64,000 bases of DNA from Chelonoidis abingdonii (GCF_003597395.2 NC_133778.1:13875033-13939032), one strand, 5' to 3'. Positions 14,361-26,911 are shown, numbered from the stretch's first letter. Notes: generated from the letters alone by a model not told the origin. Made by a program: numbers and translations.

Positions 14361-15434
14361 CAGCTCCATAGTTAAAGTTGCATTGGAAATTCCCTTTTGA
14401 GGAGTTATTTTTCCCACCTAACGTTTCAGAGGAAGGCCCTAGTGCTAGTACAATTGCAGAGATTAACGTAAGGGAGGAGAAAAAGGAGATAAAAATCTTT
14501 CAACTGGAAAGTGCTCACATATGAACCATCTTTGAAAAGTACCCAGTAGTTCTCATGAGTTTTTGACCATCTGTGGCTTTAAATCCAAATCCGCTACAAA
14601 CTCCAATATTCAGGAATAGGAAGTTTCTTTTACATACTGTCACGTGTAGCACAGGTTATTAGGATTCTGATTTTTGAAACAAAGTTTCATATTAACAATC
14701 TTTCTTATAATGTTGTTGTATTGCTTCCAGTCACTTAACTTTAATCAGCTGGCAATGAGTATTAATTGACCATGAAGAAAAGTTTGGGTTACTAAGAAGT
14801 TAGTCCTTAAAGGCCTTCTTTACACTAGGAAACATTGCCATCTTATGTTAGCAATGGTTGCATCTGAACCAGTGTTGAACATACTTCAGAGAAGGACAAG
14901 CCATGCTCAGCCCAGTTTCACCTAGCTGTTGTTAAACCCTATTGTTAAAGGCCTAATCTACAGAGCCCAGGCATTGTAGTGTAACTGTGAAAGGGCTTCA
15001 TCAAACTGGAAGGAAACATGCTGCAGAGCTACTTGGTCCCTTTCTCACACTGGAATCCCCAGTGGCTTCTGCCTTGCTTTCTCCTCTACTTGCATTGATG
15101 GTGATGGAGAGAAAATGGCCTTTAAAGAGCACTTGTCTGGTTGGTGCTACCGTTACAAGCCCGTGTGAGTAATAAGACATGATGGAGTGAGCAGAGAGGC
15201 ACCAAACTCCAAGTAGTTTAGCAGAGAGCTAGAGAATTATCTCCTAGCCAGAAGTCCTTACTTTACTAAATTCCTCCTACAACCTCTCCCAATCATTTCT
15301 GGTAACTGGAGAACCAAGAACTGTTTGGTTATGTCTTCGCTGTGATTGTCACTTTGCCCCTTCTTAGAGGCCCCATACCCCGCTCACTCCATCCCTCTTC
15401 CTCCTGTCACTCGCTTTCCCTCACTCTCCCTCAC

Positions 15435-16210
15435 TCACTCATTTTCATCGAACTGGGGCAGGAGGTTGAGGTGCAGGGACTCCGAGCTGGGGGGTGGAGC
15501 TGAGGGGTTTGGCATGTGGGAGGAGGCTCTGGGTTGAGGCAGGGGGTGGAGTATAGAGAGGGTGTGGGCTCTGGGCTGGAGGTGCAGGCTCCAGGGTGGA
15601 GCCAGAAATGAGGGGTTCAAGGTGCGGGAAGGGCTCTGGGCTGGGGCACAGGGATGGGGTCCAGGCTCTGTGAAAGATTTTGGGTATGGGAGAGAGCTCA
15701 GGGCTCCGGCAGAGAGTTGAGGAGTGGGAGGGGAATGTGGGATGTGGGCTCTGGGAGGGAGTTTGAGTGTGGGAGGGGGTGTAAGGTGCAGGCTCTGGGA
15801 GGGAGTTTGGGTGTGGGAGGGGCAGATGGTTGGGGCACGGGAGGGGGTTCAAGTGCGGGCTCCAGGGGGCTCTTATATCAGGATGCTCCCCAGAAGCTGC
15901 GATATGTCCCTCGGCTCTTAAGCAGATGCATGGACAGGCAGCTCTGTGCACTGCCTCCATCTGCAGGCACTGCCCTCGCAGCTCCCAAAGGCCATGGTTC
16001 CTGGCCAAGGGGAGCTGCAGAGCAGCTCTCAGGGTGGGGGCAGCATGCTAGGAGCTGAGGGACATGTCGCCGCTTCTGGGGAGTCACGCGGAGCCACGTA
16101 GGGACCATGCAAGCCCTGCCAACCGGACTTTTATCAGCCTAATGGAGAGCCATCAGGGTCTTTTTTTGACTGGGCATTCTGGTTGAAAACTGGACATCTG
16201 GCAACCCTAT
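15435..16210. repeat. GC-rich interspersed repeat with internal G-rich reiterations
   Basis: Sharp GC-rich island in AT-rich intron. 15465-15870 is a run of degenerate units of the type gggctctgggctgggg / gtgggagggggt. The right end is aaactggacatctggcaacc followed by ctat, resembling a MITE terminus of the tagggttgcc type. The matching left terminus is not visible, so the copy is probably truncated. The long open frames here on both strands arise from the low-complexity sequence. Confidence 0.65.
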
Positions 16211-16340
16211 TCCCAGCAGAGGAAGGGAATACAATTTTTAGATTCCTGCTTTGTGTGTCTTACTATTACTGCCATTTGACACATTTATATACTGTCTCTC
16301 ATTTCAAACACCTTATATACAGCCATCTCTAGGGTGGGAC

Positions 16341-16615
16341 AAGCAGTAAGAGATGAATGGCATGCTGTAGAACAGTGACGGGAGAGAAATGTTTGACCAG
16401 GACAGTCGGACAAACTCCTCTTGCAAAAAGTGCCACAGGACCTTTAATGTCCATCCGCAGCAGACATGTTGGCTTTAAAGGTCTCATCCCCCAAATCTCC
16501 AAGCAGTAAAGGCCACAGTATCCCATTTATCTGCCTTGGGAGAATGAAGGGCTGAAATGAAACTGCTAAAACTGGAACTGATGGTTTCTGGGCATCTAGG
16601 CATTTCAAAGTCAAT
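16341..16615 (+). repeat. Unclassified interspersed repeat, copy 1
   Basis: Segment with tgccacaggacctttaatgt and tctaggcatttcaaagtc, shared in the same order with 54950-55200, and in part with 18639-18746. No coding potential and no recognised termini; family not identified. Confidence 0.55.
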
Positions 16616-16840
16616 ATGTACTTTGTTTCACTTCTGATTTTTTTCCCCTCCGGCTCCATCATTCTCTCTTTATGAATCACGTGGCATTCTGGAGTAGCTT
16701 AATGCCCAGCCTGCATATTCTTTGAAACTGGCAAATCTAAAGTTTTATCTCATTGGTCGCTAATTTGTTTCCTTTCCATATTATTTCCTTGCCAATTTTG
16801 TCCAGTTCTGTTTTAACTCCTTTAATTTTGTATCTCATTT

Positions 16841-17135
16841 GAGGCTACGTCTTCACTGCAGAATTGACTTGTAATCTATGCTTAGGCTAACTCAGGAGGA
16901 GTTAATTTACCTTGTGTGACACACTGCAAAATAACACTTGAGCAGCACAGAGCAATTGTGTTAGCTGTTGACGAGCTGTATTAATTTGAGCTATAACCTG
17001 TACCCGTTTCTTGAGCTGGCCAACTTGAGTTAAAAGCACCATCATGCTCAAGTTAAGGCTTTTTGTTTGTGGATGGGACTCAAATTCAGGACAAAATTAT
17101 AACTCAAATTAACTCTGCATTGAAGACAGGCCCTC
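16841..17135. mobile_element. MITE with ~25-bp imperfect TIRs
   Basis: Left end gaggctacgtcttcactgca and right end tgcattgaagacaggccctc pair as inverted termini with a few mismatches. 295 bp, non-coding. It belongs to the group of turtle MITEs with gtctacact-like ends. Confidence 0.65.
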
Positions 17136-18066
17136 AGAGAGCAGGGAGGAAGGACATGTGCTTTAGAATAGCTTAGTCCTTCTCTTCTTCCATGCAGAGA
17201 AAATCCACCAAGGGGGACATTCTCTTCACCCACATAAAGCCTGACGGGTGAAACCACCCCCAATTTGAAGGCCACGGGTCAGGCTACAGTGCAGTCCCCA
17301 GCCTCCATGTTAGCTCACTGAACTGTCGGCATTTTCAGAACACGTTACCAACTGATCTTGTTTAAGAATTGCATGGTGCAGGCTGTAAATCCCTAGTTCG
17401 ATTGTATCTGCCAATTGGATTTAATTCTTTTATCATCCCTCACTATCTCGTCGCTGTGGGAATGGTCTGTGCATCTAGTTTTGTAGACAGAACTATGTGG
17501 CGAATCATATTTCTGCAATGAATGAGTCTTTAAAAAAAATCCTGTGCAGTTGAGTCAATATATTGCAGAGCAACTTCAGTTCTTCCTCCACATAGTTATC
17601 TCAGGGAGTTAAAGCTATTTGGATGATGCCAGTTGCTTCTGACAACAAAAGGTGCCTCTCTCCCTTGAAAATGTATTCAGCTTTAGCCCTAGGTAGAATT
17701 ATATTATATTTTTAGTGGGGAAAGGGGAGGAGAGATTATCATTTCAAGTTTTCTTTACTGATGATTCCTGTTATTAAGCAAGCTTCATGTTATTAAAAAG
17801 AAAAGAAGATGGTGTATTCCTGCCAGCTCTGCAGATTAATATCCATGAGATCCTACATTGGCTTGAAATAACCTAGCCTCATACGCCTGTTTGATGATTC
17901 TGCTACATGGTATGGCTGTGGTAAGCAGAAGTTATTATCAGAATAAGTCAGGCCTCCTTTGACTTCCTTTAGCTTCCTAGGGATAGGCAGATCAACATTC
18001 TCCCTCCCTCCCATTCTACTTTGAGAGAAGTTGATGTTTGTACACAAGAATAGAAAACTAGTCACT

Positions 18067-18249
18067 CTAAGAACATAAGAACGGCCTTACTGGGTCAGAC
18101 CAATGGTCCATCTAGCCCAGTATTTTGTCTTCCAACAATGGCCAGTGCCAGATGCTACAGAGGAAATGAACTGAACACTGCAATTTATTGAGTGATCCAT
18201 CCCCAGTCATCCATCCCAGCTTCTGGGAGTCAGTGGTTTGGGACACCTG
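18067..18249 (-). mobile_element. CR1 LINE 3' fragment
   Basis: Minus-strand fragment beginning aagaacataagaacggcc and tgggtcagaccaatgg and ending near gggacacctgg. It matches the left end (3' UTR) of the CR1 at 24309 and is severely 5'-truncated. Confidence 0.82.
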
Positions 18250-18436
18250 GAGCAGGGAAGTTATTACAGCACATCTGCTCACTGGTAATACTGTTTAGAA
18301 TATGTACAGCTTTATTTAAAATAATAACAAATTGCCATGGAGAATTAGGCCCCTGATCCTGCAAATGCTTATGCACCATGTTTGACTTTATGTGCATAAG
18401 TAGTCCCATGAAGCTCACAAATGAAGCACATGGGTA

Positions 18437-18804
18437 AGGGAATGTCTACACACAAGTTCTACCACTTTAAACTATAGTGTTATAGTTAAAGTGGTACAGC
18501 CCTGCTGGTGTAGACGCAGTTATGCCAGTATCAAAGTGCTTATACCAGTATAGCTTATTCCTGCAGGGAAGGGGAATAATTACACTGGTATAAGGCACCT
18601 TTATACTGGTATAACTATACATTAGGGCTGGTCTATACAAGCAGTAAGAGATGAATAGCACGCAGTAGAACAAGGAAGGGAGAGAAATGTTTGACCAGGA
18701 CAGTGAGACAAACTCCTCTTGCAAAAAATGCCACAGGATCTTTAATGGTCTATACTAAATCACCCCTCTAATACCAGGGGTCTTTCAAGTGTGGACTAGG
18801 CCTA
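18437..18804. mobile_element. MITE-like element interrupted by a 108-bp insert
   Basis: The left part starts gggaatgtctacacacaagt and contains several inverted/direct copies of ttataccagtata-type motifs. The right part ends ggtctttcaagtgtggactagg. It is broken at 18639-18746 by an insert with a 9-bp duplication. Termini only loosely complementary, so borders are approximate. Confidence 0.55.
18639..18746 (+). repeat. 108-bp insert with 9-bp TSD, copy of 16341-16448 segment
   Basis: Flanked by exact GGTCTATAC copies (18630-18638, 18747-18755). Aligned by eye to 16341-16448 it is the same length with about 10 differences (near 91% identity). The source family continues past both the end here and the 16448 position, so this is an internal piece and not a whole element. 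Confidence 0.75.
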
Positions 18805-20616
18805 AGAATTTGCAGGATTGGGGCCTCAGTAATTCAAGAACGCACTTAAACACCTGCTTCAGTTCATCCCTTTTAATTATCCCAGAGTGCACTTTGACTT
18901 CAGTGGGACTTAAGTACATGCTTCAGTGCTCTCCTGAATAGGAATGGAGCCTTATATTGTCACACAAGCTTTTTATGGAAGCAGACTTCAGACAGGGCTC
19001 CTCTGAAATCGAAGAGTTTGAATTTTTCTAAGCAACTTGTGCCAACTGTGCAAGACTCAAAGAGCATCTGGCGCTGAACAGGTGGTACTTTGAAACGTAC
19101 AAAAAAGTACAAAAAAAATCAAATAAAAATGTCTGAACAGCCCAGACTTGCAACATCTCGATCACGAGCTGTACAAAATGCAGCTCTGCTCAACAACTGC
19201 CCTGAAGGACTGGGAGACAAATGAGAGCTACAGAAAGTAATGCTTGACGATAAAGTAAAAAAACAGCAAAGGTGCCCAGCTCCTGAAGGGAAGGACTCTC
19301 AGGGGACAACCGTATAACTCAGGGTTACATCCAAGAAGCTCTTTAAAAGATTTCCCTCTACATACTTTTATTTCCAAGCACTCCTTGGCTACACTGCTTT
19401 GTGGATGCCTATGTTAGCAGCAGTCCTAATACTTTATGAACCTATTAGAGACTTTTCTGCTGCAATGCAGCACTTTCTTTAACTCGTGAAGCTGTTCCAT
19501 GTGTTATCTTCACCCCCGGAATTTTTGGACAAGACGTCTCCTTTCCTCTGTCCCAGAGCACTTTTATTTGTTACCAACACGTGAGAGCTCGTTTTCTGTT
19601 ATGCCAATTTTCTCACGGAAGGATACAGTGAAATTAGAGCTGAGGGCTTGGTCTGAGTTGCCCTCTGTTTGAGAATTTAGAGACCTCAGCAAACAATGCC
19701 TAACCAGTGTGAGAAAGGCCTCTCAATATATACATTGGATTTACTAGTGCTGAGTCTGTAAAATGGACCAGGCTCTTCTCAGAGTCACACCTAAGCTACT
19801 CTGCTGGAGTCGTGGGCATTGTAAAGGGGGTAACTGAGAGCAGAATTTGGCCCATTCAAACTATACATATGTTCTTGTATTTAATTATAGGGGACATTTT
19901 CAAAATCCCAAATGGCAGAAGGAGGCCTGTCACTGACTTTTAAGTTCGGCACCTACATGCCATTTCTGCCTTGGAGTCTCCCGGTCTCCCTTACCTGTCT
20001 GCCTTCCATCTCAGTAAAACCATCTGATCTTCCTGTAAGCCTGTTCCTGCACCTCTGAAGGCAACAGGAGTTTTGCTGTTGTCTTCTGTGGAGCAGCATC
20101 AGGCCCTGTGCAAGGTCAGTAAAGCTCCTGGTTAATGTCTGGGGCTATATCAGTGATTCTAAATAGTGTACTATGCACTTGATAGGCATTAGACTTGATA
20201 GTATTAGACTTGGCTGAGATTATTCAGCAAGGCCGTCAGAATGATCCAGTGAAGTCCAATATGGCAGAGGACTCTATTGTCACATCAGTCTCTCTAGGCT
20301 AAACTAGCCCAAACCTGACCAAAATCACTCCCGTTCAGCTTTAACTTCTTGTCCGTCTCTGGGGCCAGACAGGAAGCGAGAGTCTCTTGAGAATCAGCCC
20401 TGGCTGAAGGGAAGATATGTGTGGCGTACTGAAAACTGTATTACAATTACAAGCTGTCACTTTAAATGGTAGAGGGTTTCCTGGTCCTACTTGCCGGCGA
20501 GGGGGCTCTGATCAAAGTGTGCAGTCTGACTGCTCAGCTATAATCTGCAAAGAGCCAGCCTAGAACACACTGGCTCGAGCTGTGCCTCTCCACCTTAGGG
20601 AGCAGCCTGTTTTGTC

Positions 20617-21013
20617 ACTTCATTTTTGTGAGTTAGGGTTCTAAGAGCTTGTCTAACTAGAGAATTAATGCACCGTGAACTAGGGTGCAGATCTACAGCA
20701 GCACTAGCATGCGATGCACTAATTGGCTTTGTGACCCCTGCTGCTGTACATTAAAAGTTCCCTCCTGCACTGATATCCTCTGTTTAATCTGGGGAATAGG
20801 TCAACATGCACTATGGACTTTCTAGTGGTCCTGTACCCCAGATTAAACAGAGGATATCAGTGCAGGAGGGAACTTTTAATGTACAGCAGCAGGGGTCACA
20901 AAGCCAATTAGTGCATCGCATGCTAGTGCTGCTGTAGATCTGCACCCTAGTTCACGGTGCATTAATTCTCTAGTTAGACAAGCTCTTAGAACCCTAACTC
21001 ACAAAAATGAAGT
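20617..21013. repeat. Perfect palindrome, 178-bp arms, 41-bp spacer
   Basis: Left arm 20617-20794 and right arm 20836-21013 are reverse complements; I matched them throughout by eye and saw no mismatch. The spacer is 20795-20835. The arms carry cttgtctaactagagaattaa, similar to the ends of turtle MITEs, so the unit may be a MITE half duplicated head to head. No coding frame. I could not find a convincing target duplication. Confidence 0.9.
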
Positions 21014-21087
21014 TATTGTGCAGCAAACAAATGCACTGTAGATTTATCGTTCAGCTTGCCACACACTAACTCCCTGTGTAGAGAAGC

Positions 21088-21370
21088 TAGGGTGACCCTA
21101 TTTCCCAAAGTGAAAATGGGACACTGCATGTGGCTGGCCTGAACTCCCTCCTTCTATGCAGGGCTGGCCTGAGCCACCTGGCGTTGCTGCTCACCAAATT
21201 CCCACCACCTGAGTCCTTAGCTGATGGTCCAAGCTTCACTGCCCACGGCTGACAGCCAGAGCCCTGCCACTCCATCATCCATTGGCAAGAGCAAATGCCC
21301 AGTTTTGCCAAAATAAAAGTTGTGATGTCTGAGACCAGGCTTAAAAGGGGGATTGTGTATGATCACCCTA
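21088..21370. mobile_element. MITE related to the 6521-6654 family
   Basis: Left end tagggtgaccctatttccc and right end gtatgatcaccctaa are inverted, imperfect. The ends match the tagggtgacca-type terminus at 6521. No exact 8-bp duplication, probably through decay. It follows the palindrome closely. Confidence 0.5.
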
Positions 21371-21469
21371 AGAAATAAAGTAGTGTTCCTTTGCCACCTT
21401 CCAGCAAGAGCTTTTTACTTTTTTCACTAACTTCTCTGTTTGTATGCTGTGACTATAGCAGCTTGAACC

Positions 21470-21637
21470 ATGGAATTTCGGGGTTGGAAGGGACCTCAGG
21501 AGGTCATCTAGTCCACCCCCCCTGCCGAAAGTAGGCCCAATCCCCAAGCAGATTTTTGCCCTAGATCCCTCAATGATTGAACTCACAGCCCTGGGTTTAG
21601 GAGGCCAATGCTCAAACCACTGAGCTATCCCTACCCA
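21470..21637 (-). mobile_element. tRNA-derived SINE with CR1-like 3' end
   Basis: On the minus strand it begins gggtagggatagctcagtgg (Pol III A box) and continues to gtgagttcaatc (B box), i.e. a tRNA-like head. It ends with the same tail as reptile CR1 elements (on the + strand ggttggaagggacctcagg and gtcatctagtcc). A SINE sharing its 3' tail with CR1 is the known layout of the turtle Pol III SINE, which is thought to be mobilised by CR1. Confidence 0.85.
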
Positions 21638-21648
21638 CAAAGAGAAGG

Positions 21649-22651
21649 GCTTGGCAGAATTTTATGTTTATTTTTTTATAATTTTGATGGATAATATTGA
21701 TGTTTATTTTTTAAGTTTCTTTAATTTTTAGTGAGTTACATTTTCACAGTTGCATGAAATTTGATGTATTAAGAGAAAGAGTCTGCAGCTGGGGGGGTGT
21801 TAAAGTTCAAACCAAGCTTGAGGAGCTGGCAGGAGGAGAGATGTCTGACCTGTGGAATGAGTGGGAGCCCCAGAAAAGTCACGAAGCACCCCCACACACA
21901 CGCACAGCTGCAGAGCTCCTAAGGAGTGCAGGAGAAGCACTGGCTCTTCCCATTCCCAACCAGTGTTTCCTACTTTGACCCCACTTTGGTGGAGCTTGTA
22001 AGGTGCCCAGGTGCAATCTTCTCTTTTGCTATTTTTAGGAGCTCAGCAGCTAGAGAAGATATTTATGGACAGGGTTCCTAAGCTCTGTTGGAGCACTACA
22101 AATTCTTCTTCTAAAATCCTCCCACTGTGTGCCTGTCTGGGATCTACTCAGCCACTCATTGGTCTTATCTTGTTGAAGTCCCAAGATTTCTGGACAGCCA
22201 TTTATGCAGTGTATTTACAAAATGAAGAATGATGGCATTTGCACAGCTGCAGAATCAAACAGTAAAAGAGGCTTTGTCTATATACAGAATAGTATATTTA
22301 GACTTGGAAAGATTTGTTTTTTATCGATAAACGTTGATTTCACCTGGCACATTCAAACCGACAAAAAATATTTCCATCCATGATAATAGAAATGTACAGA
22401 TAGGCAAAGTAAGGAAAATACTGACCGAGAATGTTAATTAGAGACTGTCATTAAATCATTATTGTCTGAGGCTCCCGTAATTTTCTGCATCTGTGAAAAT
22501 TTAAATTGATAAAAATACAAAAAATGCTTAATACGCCAAATTTCATGCAACTGTGAAAATATAACTCACTAAAAACTGAAGAAACTTAAAAATAAACATC
22601 AATATTATCCATCAAAATTATAAAAAAAATAAACATGAAATTCTACCAAGC
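21649..22651. mobile_element. Non-autonomous DNA element with 125-bp TIRs
   Basis: The left terminus 21649-21773 (starting gcttggcagaattttatg) and right terminus 22527-22651 (ending ccaagc) are inverted copies of 125 bases with a handful of differences. The ~750-bp interior has no long open frame and no transposase motif that I recognise. It abuts the minus-strand SINE at 21470-21637. Target duplication not resolved, so the superfamily is open. Confidence 0.75.
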
Positions 22652-24716
22652 TTAAGTATATTTAATGTTATATATGTGTGAGTAAAGACTGGATGTAGTA
22701 CAGGCTTATCTCTGTATGTAGTTATTATACTAGGTTAGGATTAGGAGTAAGATTATAATAAATAGCAGGCTGATCCTTATTCATGCTAACATTCAAAAAT
22801 GTCTCACTCCATTTATCTATGTCCTAACTATTTGCAGTGTGTGTTTGACTTCTTACTGGCGGTAAGTGCTGATTCAGAGAGTGATTGTATGTTAGAAGAT
22901 CTTGTTAGTAATTGTATTTCCAATGAGCTCCTCAGTGAGGACACCATTGCAGTGAAGAGGTTTCGAGGATGGGTTAGTCAGAGCTGATCCTCGCGTCCGT
23001 AGGAGGTTATTCTGGGCGTATGGGTCATGGATGAATCCAAGTTTTATGATTTAGCCTTTTTAGCATTGGCGCTTCCTCTTTAATGTTTCACCATCAAATC
23101 CCACCTTTTAGCAAACTTTCGGGTACCAGTGGAGACACAAAAAGGCAGACCTCTGTGCAACCCTGTCCTGTCAAATTATATTCGGATTGCATTTTGTATC
23201 CCTGCAGTCCTCATCTGGAAGGGGCTGATCATGACCGGTGTTGAATTTCAATATTCTCATGGACTGCAGGCCAGAACCTTCCCAGGATCAGACTTTTAAT
23301 GTAGTTTCTAGAAATCAATCTCTCTCTCTCTCCTTCCCCATCCCCCACCCCCCATTGTAAGGGTGTCCCATTGCTCTGTCAATGTATCTCACATTAAATA
23401 TTTGTTTGATATTTGACCATAAATCTACTGGGTGATGTTGACACCAGCTCTGAAATGCAGATTTTTTTTTTCGCTCGCAATACTCCTGCATCTTATACAA
23501 AGGTTAAACCTACATTTATAATACTGCTCCTGCCAGATTTGAGAAGGTCTTCAAACAACATTTCCAGCATAATATATATTTAAATGGTGCTGTTGCAATG
23601 AACACCATAGATTTCTCCCATCCCTTCCCTCCATTGTCATGCTTTGTTTAAATTGTGCATGGCCCACTATGCACAGCCCTTGTTAATAGGATGTGGAGGA
23701 AAATCAATATGTTGTTTAACTTGGATATTCCCAAAAGCACATGCAATCCTGAAGGTCATGAATCTGCAAAAGGAACTTCATGCTGCCATAAGGATCTGCC
23801 CATATGACTGTTTTTGCAGGGTTGACCCCATTAATTTTTTTTCAAGTAAACTTCTCATTTGAAGTTATTAATCAGAGTTTTGCCCAAATAAGGACTTACG
23901 GAGTGATAACATGGCTGTGCAAGTTTGGATGTTTTTCCTCTAGTTCACAAAATTAAGGCCACATTGTAAGATGTCTAAGCGGAGAAGGGATTAAACAGGT
24001 ACATATGCAGTCCTCTGTTTTAGGGAACGTTGTTGTAGCAAAAATGTACAAGAAAGAAGATGAGTATGGCAAACTGCATGGAACTTGGAGGGAGGAGCAC
24101 AGGTTGCAGGAAGAGTTTAGTGGTTGCATTGGAAAGTTAGGCTGCAGTTGGCACATATCTGAAAATAATTCTCTTAATAATGAGCCAGTTCTGTTTCAGA
24201 AACATGGAGTCCTCTCAAGTTATTACCTAGCACAGGGTACATGAAACAACACAAAATATATAAATTTACAGCCTTATCAGGATTTCATGAATTAAGGATC
24301 ATTTTTTAAGAGTATAAGAATGGTGTCACACCATAGGTCCATCCTATTTTTCAACAGTTACCAGAGACAGATGCTTCAGAGAGAGTGAACAGAACAGGGT
24401 ACTTTATTGAGTGATCCATCCCTGGTTGTCCAGTCCCAGCTTTTAACAATCAGAAGTTTAGAAACCCCCAGAGCATGGGGTTGCATCCCCGACCATCTTG
24501 GTTAATGGGCACCAATGGACCTGTCCTGCATGAACTTATCTCATTCTTTTTTGAATCCGGTCATACTTTTCGCCTCCACCGTTTCCCAAGGCAGTGGTTC
24601 CACAAGGTGATGCAGCATTGCGTAAAGTACTTCCATATGTTTTTTTAAACCTGATGCCTATTAATATCATTGGATGGCCCCTGGTTCATGTGTTATGTGA
24701 AGGGATAAATAATTCC

Positions 24717-25133
24717 TTATTCACTTTCCTCCATACTCTTCATGATTTTATAGACCTCTATCATGTCTCTTCTCAGTCCTCTCTTTTCCAAGATGAATAT
24801 TCCAAGTCTTTTTAATCTCTCCTCATATGGAAGCTGTTCTGTATCCCTAATCATTTTTGTTGCCTTTCTCTGTTCTTTTCCCAATTCTAATATAGCTTTT
24901 TTGAAGTGAGGCAACCAAAATGGCATGCAATATTCAAGGTGTGGGTGTGCAGTGAATTTATATAGAGGAATTATATTTTCTACCTTATTATCTAGCCCTT
25001 TCCTAATAGTTCCAAACATTTTCTTAGCTTTTTTTGAGTGATTCAGCACATTGAGCAGATGTTTTAGAGAACTATCCACAATGATGCCAAGATCTCTCTC
25101 TTGAGTGGTAACAACTAATTTAGATCCCAACAT
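24717..25133 (-). pseudogene. CR1 ORF2 fragment, RT C-terminal part
   Basis: 138-residue open stretch starting at MLGSKLVVTTQERDLGI and containing PHLEYCMPFWLPHFKKAI and ATKMIRDTEQLPYEERLKRL. This is the conserved C-terminal region of CR1 ORF2, downstream of the RT active site. It sits in the right order and orientation relative to the 25880-26170 fragment, so both are remnants of one element. Confidence 0.85.
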
Positions 25134-25879
25134 TTTGTAATTGTGGTTGTGATTATTTTTTCCTAATTAGCATTACTTTGCATTTATCAACATTGAATTT
25201 CATCTGCCATTCTGTTGCCTAGTCACCCAATTTTGGGAGATTCTTTTGTAACACTTTGCTGTCTCCTTTGGACCTAACTATCTTGAGTAACTTTTAGTAT
25301 CATCTGAAAACTTTGCCACCTCACTGTTTACTCCTTTTCCCAGATCCTCCATGAATATGTTGAACAGCACTGGTCCCAAAACAGATCCTTGACGGATGCT
25401 GCTGTTAACCTCTCTCCACTGTGAAAATGGACCATTTTTTCCTACTTTTTGTTTCCTATCTTTTAACCAATTACTGATCCATGAGAGGACCTTCTCTCTT
25501 ATCCCGTAACTGCATACTTTGCTTAAGAGCCTTTAGTGCGGGACCTTGTCAAAAGGTTTCTGAATGTCCAAGTACACTATATCCATTGAATCATCCTTGT
25601 ACATATGTTTGATGACCCCCTCAAAGAACACTAATAGATTGGTGAGGCATGATTTCTCTTTTCAACAGCTATGTTGACTCTTCCCCAACATATTGTGTTC
25701 ATCTATGCATCTGACAGTTCTGTTCTTTCCTATGATTTCCACTAATTTGCCTGATACTGATGTTAAGCTTACCAACCTGTAATTACCAGGATCAACTCTG
25801 GAGCATTTTATCAAAAATCAGCCTCACGTGAGTTATCTGCTAGTCATCTGATACGGAGGCTGATTTAAGTGATAGGTTT

Positions 25880-26170
25880 TCATATCACAGTTAATAGTTC
25901 TGCATTTTCATATTTGAGTTCCTTCAGAATTCTTGGGTGAATACTATCTGGTCCTGGTGACTTACTACTCTTTGATTTATCAGTTTGTTCTAAAACCTCA
26001 TCTACTGACACCTCAATCTGGGACAGTTCCTCATATCTGTAAGCTAAAAAGAATGGCTCAGATGTGGGAATTTCTCCCACGTCGTCTGTAGTGAAGACCA
26101 ATGCAAAGAATTCATATAGCTTGTCGTCTTTGAGTGCTCCTTCAGCACCTCGATCGCCCCTTGTCCCCAC
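25880..26170 (-). pseudogene. CR1 ORF2 fragment, RT N-terminal part
   Basis: Open stretch inside the CR1, with the motif KSPGPDSIHPRILKEL, which matches the start of the CR1/non-LTR reverse-transcriptase domain. The stretch before it (YEFFALVFTTDD, EPFFLAYRYEELSQIEVS) is the usual linker between endonuclease and RT. The fragment is isolated by frameshifts and is not expressed as an intact protein. Confidence 0.8.
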
Positions 26171-26718
26171 CGATTGTTTACCAGACTTACTTCTTCTGAT
26201 ATACTTTAAAAAAAATGTCTATTAGTTTTTGTGTCTTTTGCTAGTTGCTCTTCAAATTCTTTTTTGGCCTTCCTAATTATACTTTCACACTTGACCTGCC
26301 AGAATTTATGCTCCTTTCTGTTTTCCGAGTAGGATTTGACTTCCAATTTTTCAAAGACGTGTTTTTGTCTCTGATGCCTCTTTTACTCCATTTAGGCATG
26401 GTGGCATTTTTTGGAACTCTTATTTAAAAAAAAATAAATAAATGCTGTATACATTTAGTTTGAGACTCTTTTACTGTGTTTTTTTAAAGTTTCCATGCAG
26501 CTTGCAGGCATATCACTCTTGTGACAGTTCCTTTTGATTTCCATTTAACTAGCCTCCTCATTTTTGTGGTGTTCCCCTTTGTGAAGTTAAATTTACTGTA
26601 GTGGGTTTCTTTGGTATTTTCTCCCCTACAGGGATGTTAAACTGAATTGCATTATGGTTACCATAAGGATCAAATCCTATGCACCACTTCGGACTAAATC
26701 CAGAATTGCCTCTCCCCT

Positions 26719-26911
26719 TTTGTCAAGTATCAGAGGGGTAGCTGTGTTGGTCTGAATCTGTAAAAGCAGCAGAGAAATTCTTTGTGGACACCTTTATAAG
26801 TTACTAACTAGAACGTTTGGATCATGAGCTTTCGTGGTGTGGAATACCCACTTCGTCACATTTCAGTCTGACGAAGTGGCGTATTCCCCACGAAACTCAT
26901 ATCCAAAACGT
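26719..26911. mobile_element. Fold-back Penelope-like terminus in CR1, 9-bp TSD
   Basis: 193-bp insertion into the CR1, flanked by exact 9-bp copies of CTCTCCCCT (26710-26718, 26912-26920). The left part begins near tatcagaggggtagctgtg and reads to acccacttcgtca; the right part repeats the last ~45 bases in inverted orientation (tctgacgaagtgg to ccaaaacgt). It has only the element's terminal sequence and no coding part. The same terminus occurs on the larger insertion at 27133-29159. Confidence 0.82.

Noticed and set aside
15445..16058. Long overlapping open frames on both strands (187 and 134 codons)
   Set aside because: They lie in a GC-rich, G-reiterated interspersed repeat. Composition is Pro/Ser- or Gly-rich with no domain, and opposite-strand frames coexist because stops are rare.
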